Positions 39,886-48,644 of a stretch of DNA of 64,000 nucleotides are shown here, one piece after another. Under the pieces are notes generated by a model that was not told where the DNA came from, ran no database searches, and saw nothing but the letters and a program-made list of their open reading frames with translations. The DNA comes from Variovorax fucosicus (GTDB taxonomy: Bacteria > Pseudomonadota > Gammaproteobacteria > Burkholderiales > Burkholderiaceae_C): assembly GCF_030316825.1 (NCBI RefSeq), contig NZ_JASZYU010000003.1, forward strand, positions 806,001 through 870,000, written 5' to 3'. Every line of letters starts with the position of its first letter. Positions within the stretch are counted from its first letter, which is position 1. A program made the translations under genes and the position numbers.

Positions 39886-42207
39886 TCACGCGGCGGCCAG
39901 TTCCCGGCGCAGCACCTTGGCGGCCGCCACCATGTTGGCCAGCGCCGCCTCGGTTTCCGGCCAGCCGCGCGTCTTGAGGCCGCAGTCGGGGTTGACCCAG
40001 AGGTTGGCCGGCGGCACCACGGCCGCGGCCTTGCGCATCAGACGCACCATCGCATCGGTGTCGGGCACGCGCGGCGAGTGGATGTCGTAGACGCCCGGCC
40101 CGATCTCGTTCGGATAGCGGAAGTCGCCAAAGCCGCGCAGCAGTTCCATGTCGGAGCGGCTGGTTTCGATGGTGATCACATCGGCGTCCATGGCGGCGAT
40201 CTCCGGCAGGATGTCGTTGAACTCCGAATAGCACATGTGGGTGTGGATCTGCGTGCGGTCCGCCACCCCCGAGGCACTGATGCGGAAGGCGCGCGTGGCG
40301 CTGGCCAGGTAGGCCTTCCATCCGGCGCGGCGCAGCGGCAGCCCCTCGCGGATCGCCGGCTCGTCGATCTGGATGATGCCGATGCCTGCGGCTTCGAGGT
40401 CGACCACTTCGTCGCGAATGGCCCATGCGATCTGTTCGGTGGTCAGGCTGCGCGGCTGGTCATCGCGCACGAAAGACCATTGCAGGATCGTCACCGGCCC
40501 GGTCAGCATGCCCTTCATCGGCAGCGGCGTGAGGCTCTGCGCATACGCCGTCCATGCCACGGTCATCGGTGCCGGGCGTGCCACGTCGCCGTACAGGATC
40601 GGCGGCTTGACGCAGCGCGAGCCGTACGACTGCACCCAGCCGTTGGCACTGAAGGCGAAGCCGTCGAGCTGCTCGCCGAAGTACTCGACCATGTCGTTGC
40701 GCTCGGCCTCACCGTGCACCAGCACATCGAGGCCCAGCGCCTCCTGCTTGCGCACCGCGAGTTCGATCTCGGCACGCATCCGGTCGCGGTAGCCGTCGGC
40801 ATCGAGTTCGCCGCGCTTGAAGGCCGCGCGGGCGCCACGGATCGCCGCGGTTTGCGGAAACGAGCCGATGGTCGTGGTCGGCAACGGTGGCAGGGCAAAG
40901 CGCAGGCGTTGCAGGGCCTGGCGCTCGACGAAAGGCGCGTTGCGGCGATCGTCGCTTTCGACCCGGCGCGCCAGGCGCAGCGCCACATCGGCGCGGTGCA
41001 CGCGCGGGCTGGCACGGCGACTGGCGATGGCCGCGCGCGCGGCCGCGAGTTCGCCCTGCACACTGGCCTCGTCGCCATCGAACACGGCGCGCAGCACGCG
41101 CAGTTCATGAAGCTTTTCCACCGCGAAGGCCAGCCACGACTTGAGTTCCGCATCGAGCCGGGCCTCGGCCGCCAGGCTGAACGGCACGTGCAGCAGCGAG
41201 CACGAGGGCGCCAGCCACAGTTCGCCCTTGTGCTTGGCCGCGACCGTTGCCAGGCGCGCCAACGCCGCGTCGGGGTCGGTACGCCAGATGTTGCGGCCGT
41301 CGACGATACCGACCGACAGCACCTTGTGCGCCGACAACCAGTCGCAGATGCCGGTGAGTTCTTCGGGTGCGCGCACTGCGTCCACGTGCAGGCCGGCCAC
41401 GGGCAACTGGCAGGCCAGGCGCAGGTTGTCGGCCAATGGCGAGAAGTACGTTGCCAGCAGCAGCTTGGGCGCGCTGCGTGCAAGCTGCCAGTAGGTGCGC
41501 TCGAACGCATGGCGCCAGGCGTCCGGCAGATCGAGCCCGAGGATCGGTTCGTCCATCTGCACCCATTCCACGCCCTGCTGCTTGAGTCGCCGGAGCACCT
41601 GCTCGTACACGGGCACCAGCTGGTCGAGCAGCGAGAAGCGGTCGAAGCCGCCCTCCTTCTCCTTGCCGAGCCACAGAAAGCTCAACGGGCCGAGCAGCAC
41701 TGCCTTGACCCGGTGCCCGGCCTGCTGCGCCTGCGCCACCTCGTCGAACAGGCGCACCGAAGCGAGCCCGAAGCGCGTGGCCGAGGTGAACTCGGGCACC
41801 AGGTAGTGGTAGTTGGTGTCGAACCACTTGGTCATCTCGAGCGCGAAACTGCCGTGGTCGCCGTGCGTGCACCCGGCATGGTCGTGCCCGGCCTCGGCAG
41901 CCACGCCGCGCGCCATGGTGAAGTAGCGCGACAACTCGGGCTCGTCGCCGGCAAAGTCGAAGCGCGGCGGCTCGCAGCCCAGCAGCTGGATGTGGTTGGC
42001 GACCTGGTCGTAGAACGCAAAGTCGCCGACCGTCACGAAATCGAGGCCGGCATCGCGCTGCGCCTGCCAGTGCTGCGCGCGCAGGTCGGCGCCAACCGCT
42101 TCGAGCGCCGAGCGATCGAGTTCGCCGCGCCAGTGTTGTTCGAGGGCGAACTTGAGTTCGCGGTGCGCGCCCATGCGCGGAAAGCCGAGGGTATGGATTG
42201 CTGTCAT
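39886..42207 (-). CDS. metE: Cobalamin-independent methionine synthase MetE
   Basis: A 773-residue enzyme that transfers the methyl of 5-methyltetrahydropteroyltriglutamate to homocysteine. The N-terminus (HTLGFPRMGAHRELKFALE) and the two barrel halves fit MetE. Zinc ligands are present: His and Cys in THMCYSEF, Cys in NPDCGLKTRGW. It is divergent from metR, and a MetR site lies in the 70-bp gap, so homocysteine-dependent activation is expected. Confidence 0.96.
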   Translation of the reverse strand: MTAIHTLGFPRMGAHRELKFALEQHWRGELDRSALEAVGADLRAQHWQAQRDAGLDFVTVGDFAFYDQVANHIQLLGCEPPRFDFAGDEPELSRYFTMARGVAAEAGHDHAGCTHGDHGSFALEMTKWFDTNYHYLVPEFTSATRFGLASVRLFDEVAQAQQAGHRVKAVLLGPLSFLWLGKEKEGGFDRFSLLDQLVPVYEQVLRRLKQQGVEWVQMDEPILGLDLPDAWRHAFERTYWQLARSAPKLLLATYFSPLADNLRLACQLPVAGLHVDAVRAPEELTGICDWLSAHKVLSVGIVDGRNIWRTDPDAALARLATVAAKHKGELWLAPSCSLLHVPFSLAAEARLDAELKSWLAFAVEKLHELRVLRAVFDGDEASVQGELAAARAAIASRRASPRVHRADVALRLARRVESDDRRNAPFVERQALQRLRFALPPLPTTTIGSFPQTAAIRGARAAFKRGELDADGYRDRMRAEIELAVRKQEALGLDVLVHGEAERNDMVEYFGEQLDGFAFSANGWVQSYGSRCVKPPILYGDVARPAPMTVAWTAYAQSLTPLPMKGMLTGPVTILQWSFVRDDQPRSLTTEQIAWAIRDEVVDLEAAGIGIIQIDEPAIREGLPLRRAGWKAYLASATRAFRISASGVADRTQIHTHMCYSEFNDILPEIAAMDADVITIETSRSDMELLRGFGDFRYPNEIGPGVYDIHSPRVPDTDAMVRLMRKAAAVVPPANLWVNPDCGLKTRGWPETEAALANMVAAAKVLRRELAAA

Positions 42208-42265
42208 GCAGCGATGGTCGGCGTTTCGGCCCTATGATTCAAACGAAACCTTTTGCCGATCAACT

Positions 42266-42278
42266 TGAATCCTGTTCA
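42266..42278. promoter_or_regulatory. MetR-type operator TGAA-N5-TTCA
   Basis: TGAA at 42266-42269 and TTCA at 42275-42278 with a 5-base spacer match the MetR consensus exactly. The last base is the A of the metR start codon, so binding would repress metR while activating metE from the same gap. Another TTCA half-site is near 42235. Confidence 0.7.
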
Positions 42279-43204
42279 TGTCTCAATCCGTTCTCGAACT
42301 GCGGCACCTGCGCACGCTCACCGCGCTGCGCGACACCGGCAGCCTGGTGCGGGCGGCCCAGTTGCTCAACCTCACGCAGTCGGCGCTGTCGCACCAGCTC
42401 AAGCTGCTGGAAGACCGCTACGGCCTGCCGCTGTTCGAGCGCAAGTCGGTGCCGCCGCAGTTCAGCGCGGCGGGGCAACGGCTGCTGCAGCTCGCCGATG
42501 GCGCACTGCCGCTGATCGAAGAAGCCGAGCGCGACGTGGCGCGCCTGGCGCAGGGTGGCGCCGGCAAGCTGCGCATCGTGGTCGAGTGCCACACCTGCTT
42601 CGACTGGCTGATGCCGGCGATGGACGCGTTCCGGCAGCGCTGGCCCGAGATCGAGCTCGACATCGTCTCGGGCTTCCACCCCGATCCGATCGCGCTGCTG
42701 CTGCAGGATCGCGCCGAGGTCGCAATCGTGTCGGAGCAGGATGCCGACGAAGCGGTCGACTACCACGCGCTGTTCCGCTTCGAGATCATGGCGCTGCTGG
42801 CCAATGACCACCCGCTCACCGCGAAGGCCTACCTCACGGCTCGCCACTTCGCCGACCAGACCCTCATCACCTACCCGGTGCCCGACGAAATGCTCGACAT
42901 CGTGCGCCAGGTGCTGGCGCCCGCGGGCATCGCGCCGGCGCAGCGCCGCACCACCGAACTCACGGTGGCCATGCTGCAACTCGTGGCCAGTGGCCGCGGC
43001 ATCGCGACACTGCCGCTGTGGGCCGTGCAGAACTATCTGGAGCGTGGCTACATCACGGCGCGGCCGGTCGGCCGCAAGGGCCTGACCGGCGAGCTGCACA
43101 TGGCCTGCACCGCCGCAACGTCGGCGCAGCCCTGGCTGGCCGACTTCGTGCGCATCACGCGCGAGAGCAGCTTCAAGAGCCTGCCCGGGCTGGAGCTTCT
43201 GTAG
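42278..43204 (+). CDS. metR: MetR, LysR-family regulator of methionine synthesis
   Basis: A 308-residue LysR protein: LRHLRTLTALRDTGSLVRAAQLLNLTQSALSHQLKLLE at the N-terminus and an effector domain that in MetR binds homocysteine. Gene order, divergence from metE and the TGAA-N5-TTCA site support metR. The C-terminal end is convergent with the protease fusion gene, 8 bp away. Confidence 0.93.
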   Translation: MSQSVLELRHLRTLTALRDTGSLVRAAQLLNLTQSALSHQLKLLEDRYGLPLFERKSVPPQFSAAGQRLLQLADGALPLIEEAERDVARLAQGGAGKLRIVVECHTCFDWLMPAMDAFRQRWPEIELDIVSGFHPDPIALLLQDRAEVAIVSEQDADEAVDYHALFRFEIMALLANDHPLTAKAYLTARHFADQTLITYPVPDEMLDIVRQVLAPAGIAPAQRRTTELTVAMLQLVASGRGIATLPLWAVQNYLERGYITARPVGRKGLTGELHMACTAATSAQPWLADFVRITRESSFKSLPGLELL

Positions 43205-43212
43205 CAGGCAGG

Positions 43213-45486
43213 TCAGTAGTCCAGCCACTCCATGGGGCCGATCAGCGCGCCGCCCGCCAGGCGCTCCAGCAGTGCCGTGAGCACGTCGATGTTGTTGTCG
43301 AAGGAGCCATGCGTGGCCTGCACCTGGTTGCCCTCGCGCGTATTGCGCACACGCGGCGGCTGCAGAACATCGAGCAGCCCCTGCGCCGCGCCCGGCCAGG
43401 TGGCAAGCCATTGCTGCACGAAAGGCAGCGCGCCCACATCCCATTGCTCGTCGTCGTTCGCGTAGGCCGGATTCAACGCGCGCTCCATGCCCAGCAGGGG
43501 CTGCTTGCGCAGATCGTCGAGCGCGCGGGACACCAGGTACAGCAGGGACTTGCCATACGCCGGCACGCGCGGCGTCGGCAGGCCGTCCTTCTTTTCGTTG
43601 GCGTCCGACAGCACGTGCAGGCGCAACTGCCGCAGATCGAGTGCACCGGCCAGCGCGGCCGGCAGGTAGTGCCCGACCGCGAACTGCGACGAGCAGGCGG
43701 GCGCAAACAGCGTGCAGCTTGCGGCCTGCAGCGCTGCGGCAGCACCGGCCTGCGCATTGAGCGCGACCATGCGGTCCAGCAGGTGGCCGAGCAGGATCGC
43801 GCCGGCCGAGTGGCCGACCAGGTGCAGTTCCAGCGCACTGCCCTGTGCCTGCAGTCGCGTGGCCAGCGCCGCCAGTTGGCGCGACAGCAAGTCGAGGCCG
43901 TGGCCGGCCGATGCGCTGGCGGCCGCGTTGTCCCGCATCTGGCTCCAGACGCCCTTGCCGAGCACGAAGGCCAGGGCCTCGATGGCGCGATCCTTGGCAT
44001 CGCCGAGTGCATCGAGCAGGCCCGCGGCGCGCTCGGCCTCGACGCCGAAGAGCTTGCGCATCCAGTCCTGCGCCATGCCGGCCAGGGTTTCGCCGGCACC
44101 GGTCTTCCATGTCAGAAACAGCGGATAGACGCCGTTGGCCAGAAAGTACGGCGCCAGCACGCGGATGCGGCGGATCGACTCCTCTTCGTTATTGAGGCCG
44201 CCGTGGGCATAGACCGCCAGCTTGAGTTTGCGCATCGCCGGTTGCTGCCCGGCCAGCCAGGCCAGCGGCCGCTCGCACACGATCTCCTGCGCAAGGCCAT
44301 CGCGGTCGCTGGCGGCACGCGTGAAGTCGGTCGGCACCAGTTCGCCATCATTGCCGGTGACCAATGTGAGCTCGTAGGCCTGCGCCGTGGTCAGCGGCTC
44401 GTAGGCCGGCTGCAGGAAGCTGTGATCCACCGGCCAGGGATCGTCGGCCGGATTATTCGGCGCGCGCGTGAACCGGTCGAGCGCATTGAGCGACTGGCCC
44501 GAAGCCACGCGAAAGGCCGAGGCATGCAGGGGACGCAGCCGCCGTCCCTTGTCGCGCGTCAACGCCAGCGGCACGCCGAGCGCGCAGGCCCAGGCATCGG
44601 TGCCGTGCGCCACCCAGTCTTCGTAGGGCAGCACCGCGAATCCCGCTGCGCCCCAGCGCCCGCCCCACGAGTTCTGGACCACGAAGCCGCGCTCGTTGTA
44701 GCCGACCAGCGCAAAGGCGTGCCCGCCGAGCTTGCGCGGATCGGCCGGCGCAGGAATCCCGGGCAGATCGTCGTGCTTCGTGGGCGGCGCCGTTGCGCGG
44801 CTCCGCGCCAGCGTGGTCCACCCATCGTGCACGCCGGCCGAGACATAGACTGCACCGATGTTGACGATGGCGGCCTGCAGATCCACCACCGATGCACTGG
44901 CGACCCGGTAGTAAACGCCCAGCGGCCGCCGCGCCGCATCGACATCCCAGCCGGCCAGCGGACGCACGAAACCGGCTCCGGAATACGGCCAGTTCTCTGC
45001 GCTGCACACCCCGTGCTTGTGCCAGCCCTTGAGCGCGCCACGGCAGCTAGAGCCTTCGTAGTCGTCGCCCGGCCATTCGTCATAGCGCTTGGCCAGCTCA
45101 TAGAACATGCGCGGGCTCACGGGCAGGAAGGGTTTTTTGCTCCCGCTGGCGTGGTGCCCGACCCACAACAGGTAGTTGGCGACACAGGCCAGGCCAAAGC
45201 CGGTGCAGGCGCCTTCCCGGCCCTGGTCCAGCACCAGCCCCTCCTGGACATAGCTCGAAATGAACCGCGTCACATCGGCTTGTGCGGGGAAGCAGGCCGG
45301 CAGCGAACGCAGGGGTGGGCGATACGGCAGGTCGCGAAAGTCAAGCCGGTCGGGCCGCGCATCGAGCAGACGGCCGGGCACGGCCGGAACGTTGGAGGCC
45401 ACCACGGTTGCGGATGTGCCGGCCGCTGCGGGTGCCTTGGCAGTGCGGGCGCGTGGCCCGGAACGGGATCGATTCGATGTGGCCAT
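43213..45486 (-). CDS. Papain-like (C1) cysteine protease fused to an alpha/beta-hydrolase-like domain
   Basis: A 757-residue protein, start at ATG 45486 with GGAGGAAAG upstream. Residues 1-35 are basic and disordered. A papain-type domain (about 50-300) has Q88 and C94 in DQGREGACTGF, H256 in GGHAFALVGY and N272 in QNSWGG, a complete set. Residues about 415-700 look like a serine hydrolase: YAHGGLNNEEESIRR (about 426-440) and LHLVGHSAGAILLG with S560 in the GHSAG elbow. No signal peptide or membrane segment is clear. Papain and lipase/esterase domains in one chain are unusual. Function is unknown. Confidence 0.75.
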   Translation of the reverse strand: MATSNRSRSGPRARTAKAPAAAGTSATVVASNVPAVPGRLLDARPDRLDFRDLPYRPPLRSLPACFPAQADVTRFISSYVQEGLVLDQGREGACTGFGLACVANYLLWVGHHASGSKKPFLPVSPRMFYELAKRYDEWPGDDYEGSSCRGALKGWHKHGVCSAENWPYSGAGFVRPLAGWDVDAARRPLGVYYRVASASVVDLQAAIVNIGAVYVSAGVHDGWTTLARSRATAPPTKHDDLPGIPAPADPRKLGGHAFALVGYNERGFVVQNSWGGRWGAAGFAVLPYEDWVAHGTDAWACALGVPLALTRDKGRRLRPLHASAFRVASGQSLNALDRFTRAPNNPADDPWPVDHSFLQPAYEPLTTAQAYELTLVTGNDGELVPTDFTRAASDRDGLAQEIVCERPLAWLAGQQPAMRKLKLAVYAHGGLNNEEESIRRIRVLAPYFLANGVYPLFLTWKTGAGETLAGMAQDWMRKLFGVEAERAAGLLDALGDAKDRAIEALAFVLGKGVWSQMRDNAAASASAGHGLDLLSRQLAALATRLQAQGSALELHLVGHSAGAILLGHLLDRMVALNAQAGAAAALQAASCTLFAPACSSQFAVGHYLPAALAGALDLRQLRLHVLSDANEKKDGLPTPRVPAYGKSLLYLVSRALDDLRKQPLLGMERALNPAYANDDEQWDVGALPFVQQWLATWPGAAQGLLDVLQPPRVRNTREGNQVQATHGSFDNNIDVLTALLERLAGGALIGPMEWLDY

Positions 45487-45590
45487 CTTTCCTCCTCCCA
45501 CGCCAAGCGGCGGCGGGCCGCCATGATGGCGGCACGGTGCCGCCGTGCCTATACGACGGACGCCATAGGAGACAGGCCGGCGCCGGGCAA

Positions 45591-46427
45591 TCAGCCGGCC
45601 AGCGCGCTGGCGTGATCCGACGCGTAACGCTCGAGCGAGCGCGGCGGCCGGCCGGTCAGCACCTCGACGCCGTCGCTCACCGGCGCAGTGGCCCCTTCCC
45701 GCACCGCCGAGAACAGTCCCGCCAGCATGCGCCCGTAGACCTCGGGCAGCCCGACACCCTGCAGCATCGCGACGAACGCGTCGTCGCTGATCGGCGTGTA
45801 GCGGATGGGCCGCCCTGCCGCGCGCGACAAGACTGCGGCCGCCTCGCGGTAGCCGAGCGCCTGTGGCCCGGTCAGTGTGAAGGCCTGGCCGTCGAAGCGA
45901 TCGGTGGTCAACGCGGCCGCAGCGCTGGCGGCGATGTCGCGCGCATCGATGAAGCTCGACGCGCCCTCGCCTGCCGGCAGGGCAAGTTCGCCCTGCGCGA
46001 CCGCCGCCCCCCAGAGCATGTGGAAGTTGTCCGAGAACCAGTTGGGCCCCAGGATCACCCAGGGCGTGCCCGAGGCTTCGAGCGCGCGCTCGACCTTGCG
46101 ATAAGGGTTGTGCTCGTCGGCCGCCACCCCCATGACCGACTGCATCACCACCTTGACGCCACGCGCCGCCGCGAAGGCGATGACCGGCAGCAGGTAGGCC
46201 TCGACCTCGAGGCTGTCGGAGGGCATCACCATGTAGATGCGGTTCACGCCCTCGAAGGCCGGCGCGAAAGTGGCCGGATCGGTGTAGTCGAACCGCACCG
46301 CCTCGGCCCCTTCGAATTCGCGCGCGCCGCGCGAGGCTGCCTTGACGCTTTCGCCGCGCGCCACCAGATCGGCCACCAGTGGAATGCCGGCGGTGCCGGT
46401 GGCACCCAACACGAGAATTTTCTTCAT
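45591..46427 (-). CDS. NmrA/atypical SDR-family NAD(P)-binding protein
   Basis: A 278-residue Rossmann-fold protein beginning MKKILVLGATGTAGIPLVADL, with the GATGTAG nucleotide loop and later PWVILGPNWFSDNF, as in NmrA-like and quinone-reductase-like atypical short-chain dehydrogenases. The usual YxxxK is not apparent, so it may be a redox sensor or a reductase. GAAAGG precedes the ATG at 46427. It is divergent from a LysR gene, which is the likely regulator. Confidence 0.85.
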   Translation of the reverse strand: MKKILVLGATGTAGIPLVADLVARGESVKAASRGAREFEGAEAVRFDYTDPATFAPAFEGVNRIYMVMPSDSLEVEAYLLPVIAFAAARGVKVVMQSVMGVAADEHNPYRKVERALEASGTPWVILGPNWFSDNFHMLWGAAVAQGELALPAGEGASSFIDARDIAASAAAALTTDRFDGQAFTLTGPQALGYREAAAVLSRAAGRPIRYTPISDDAFVAMLQGVGLPEVYGRMLAGLFSAVREGATAPVSDGVEVLTGRPPRSLERYASDHASALAG

Positions 46428-46538
46428 GACAAACCTTTCAGGATTGAAGCAGGACTGAACGAGGTCGCAACGATACGAAGAACGCATCCCTCTTGTAAGT
46501 CTGCAGATCGCGAAAGCTTTGTTAAGCTGCACTTCACC

Positions 46539-47441
46539 ATGGACGACCTGAAACGCTTTGCCCTGTTTGCCGAGGTCGTGCGCACCGGTTCGCTGAGCGC
46601 GGCGGCACGGCATCTCGGCATCAGCACTTCGGCGGTGAGCCAGCAACTGCGCGCGCTCGAGCAGCGCCACGGCGTGACTCTGCTACACCGCTCCTCGCGC
46701 AAGCTCACGCTGACCGAGTCGGGCCGCAACCTGGCCGACCATTGCGAGGCCCTGGTCGCGTCGGCGGCACGGGCCCGTCAGCAACTGATGCTGGCGCGCG
46801 ATGCGCCTGAGGGCGAGCTGCGCATGTCGGCGCCGGTGGGCTTTGCGCGCTGTGTCGCGCCGGCGCTGGCGCCGCTGCTCGCCGACCATGCGGCCCTCAA
46901 GCTGCATCTGGAGATCGACGACCAGATGATCGACCTGATCGACGCGCGCATCGACCTGGCGATCCGCGCCGGCCAGCTGGCCGACTCCAGCTGGAGTGCG
47001 CGCCGACTGTGCAACATCGATTACCTGCTGTGCGCCGCACCGGCCTATCTGGTGCGTGCCGGCGCGCCGCGGTCGCCGCGCGATCTGCCCGAGCACGAGT
47101 GGCTCACTCCGTCACGTGGCGGCAGGGCCTTGCCATTGCAGATGACCGGCCCCGACGGCGTGCGCGAATCCGTGGAGATCGCACCGCGCATCACGAGCAA
47201 CAGCCAGATTTCGCTGCAGCAGATGTGTGCATCGGGCCTCGGGCTGGCCTTTGCCGTGAGCACGGATGCGGAAGACGATCTGCGGGCCGGGCGCCTGGTG
47301 CGGGTGCTGCCCGAATGGCACGTGCCGCCGATGCCGCTGTGGGCCGTAACGCCGCAGCGTGATGCGCAGCCGGCCAAGGTGCGCCACGTGATCGCGGCGC
47401 TGCAGAACTATCTGCTCACGCTGCCGGGTGCGACGGCTTAG
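46539..47441 (+). CDS. LysR-family transcriptional regulator
   Basis: A 300-residue LysR protein: SLSAAARHLGISTSAVSQQLRALEQRHG at the N-terminus and an effector domain. It is divergent from the NmrA-like gene with 111 bp between them and ends just before a pair of structured repeats. The start at ATG 46539 fits the family. Confidence 0.88.
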   Translation: MDDLKRFALFAEVVRTGSLSAAARHLGISTSAVSQQLRALEQRHGVTLLHRSSRKLTLTESGRNLADHCEALVASAARARQQLMLARDAPEGELRMSAPVGFARCVAPALAPLLADHAALKLHLEIDDQMIDLIDARIDLAIRAGQLADSSWSARRLCNIDYLLCAAPAYLVRAGAPRSPRDLPEHEWLTPSRGGRALPLQMTGPDGVRESVEIAPRITSNSQISLQQMCASGLGLAFAVSTDAEDDLRAGRLVRVLPEWHVPPMPLWAVTPQRDAQPAKVRHVIAALQNYLLTLPGATA

Positions 47442-47457
47442 GAGTTGCGCTCTGGCG

Positions 47458-47553
47458 GGATCAGGGCGGCGGGGCACGCTGCTCCGCGAATGTCCCCCGG
47501 GCTTCGCCCTCCTCCTTTATTTCGCTGCGCAGCGTGCCCCACCGCCCTGATCC
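47458..47553 (+). repeat. Structured palindromic element, copy 1
   Basis: Two 25-base ends (47458-47482 and 47529-47553) are complementary at 24 positions, and they enclose a 46-base core. The core (47484-47528) begins CCGCGAATGTCCCCCGG and ends CTTTATTTCGCTGC, with an inner hairpin GGGC-TTC-GCCC at 47499-47509. It lies between convergent genes. It could be a REP-like element or encode a structured RNA. Confidence 0.8.
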
Positions 47554-47598
47554 TGGACGCGGCGTGACTGTTCGCGCTGAACATTCAGAGCGTGCCCT

Positions 47599-47692
47599 GG
47601 CCGATGGCGGTGGGTGGCCCCTGCAGCGAAATAAAGGAGGAGGCCGCAGGCCGGGGGACATTCGCGGAAGGGGCCACCCGCCGCCAGCGGCC
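47599..47692 (-). repeat. Structured palindromic element, copy 2 (inverted)
   Basis: The same core occurs on the other strand at 47623-47667, identical at 42 of 45 positions. The outer ends (47599-47622 and 47669-47692) differ in sequence from copy 1 but again pair with each other at 22 of 24 positions. The inner hairpin is GGCC-TGC-GGCC, a compensated change from copy 1. Confidence 0.8.
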
Positions 47693-47700
47693 TACCCACC

Positions 47701-47736
47701 GCTTCAAGGCTTCAGGGCTTCAAGGCTTCAAGGCTT
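47701..47736. repeat. Four and a half 8-bp tandem units over the mmsB stop codon
   Basis: GCTTCAAG, GCTTCAGG, GCTTCAAG, GCTTCAAG and a final GCTT run in tandem. The mmsB stop (47728-47730) and last codons lie inside, so slippage by 8 bp would alter the protein end. Confidence 0.85.
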
Positions 47737-48612
47737 CTGAAACAGCTTCAACACACTGGAGAAGTCCAGCCCGCCATGCCCCGCAAGGCTGTGCGCCGCA
47801 TACAGATTGCGCGCCATGCCACCTAACGGCGTCGACGCGCGCACGGCCGCGGCGTTCTCCTGCGCAAGCCCAAGATCCTTCAGCATCAGATCAGTGCCAA
47901 AGCCGCCGGCGTAGTTCTTCGACGCGGGCGAGGTCTCCATCACGCCTGGCATCGGGTTGTACTTCTCGAGCGCCCAATTGCCGCCCGAACTGCGCCGCAT
48001 GATCTCGGACAACACCTTCGCATCGAGCCCGTTGGCCACGCCAAGCGCGAGCGCTTCGGAAGTGCCGATCATCAGGATGCCGAGCAGCATGTTGTTGCAG
48101 ATCTTGGCCGTCTGGCCGGCACCGGCCGCGCCCGCGTGAAAGATGTTGGCGCCCATCTTTTCGAGCACCGGACGGGCGCGCGCCAGATCCGCCTCGCTGC
48201 CGCCGACCATGAAGGTCAGCGTGCCGGCGACGGCGCCACCGGTACCGCCCGAGACGGGCGCATCGATCGCGGCAATGCCGCGCTTGGCAGCCGCCTCCGC
48301 CACCTTGCGCGAGGTCGCGGCGGCAATGGTGCTGCTGTCGATCACCAGCGTGCCGGGCGTGATCTTCTCAAGCAAGCCATCGCTACCGAGGTAGAGCCCT
48401 TCGACATGCGCGCTGGCCGGCAGCATGCTGATCACGACCTCGGCGCCCGCCACGGTGGCAGCGGCGGAAGCTGCGATCGGCAGGCCTTCGGCCGCGAACT
48501 TCTTGCAGGCCTCGGCCGAGAGGTCGAACGCGCTGAGCGTATGGCCGGCCTTGAGCAGGTTCAGGGCCATCGGGCCGCCCATGTTGCCGAGGCCGATGAA
48601 TGCGATCTTCAT
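47728..48612 (-). CDS. mmsB: 3-hydroxyisobutyrate dehydrogenase
   Basis: A 294-residue beta-hydroxyacid dehydrogenase: N-terminal dinucleotide loop FIGLGNMGGPMALNLLKAGH, catalytic-site segment DAPVSGGTGGAVAGTLTFMVGG, and the family Lys in GAGQTAKICNN. It oxidises 3-hydroxyisobutyrate to methylmalonate semialdehyde in valine breakdown. It is last in the operon mmsA, acyl-CoA dehydrogenase, hydrolase, mmsB. The C-terminal codons lie in the 8-bp repeat. Confidence 0.93.
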   Translation of the reverse strand: MKIAFIGLGNMGGPMALNLLKAGHTLSAFDLSAEACKKFAAEGLPIAASAAATVAGAEVVISMLPASAHVEGLYLGSDGLLEKITPGTLVIDSSTIAAATSRKVAEAAAKRGIAAIDAPVSGGTGGAVAGTLTFMVGGSEADLARARPVLEKMGANIFHAGAAGAGQTAKICNNMLLGILMIGTSEALALGVANGLDAKVLSEIMRRSSGGNWALEKYNPMPGVMETSPASKNYAGGFGTDLMLKDLGLAQENAAAVRASTPLGGMARNLYAAHSLAGHGGLDFSSVLKLFQKP

Positions 48613-48644
48613 GATGTGTTTGTCTCCGTTGTCTTGGATGTTGT

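Noticed and set aside
40078..42237. 719-codon open frame opposite metE
   Set aside because: MetE is certain from its zinc-site motifs; the opposite frame is a third-codon-position artefact.
43018..45615. 865-codon open frame opposite the protease fusion gene
   Set aside because: The minus-strand protein has intact catalytic motifs and a strong ribosome site; the plus-strand product is low complexity.
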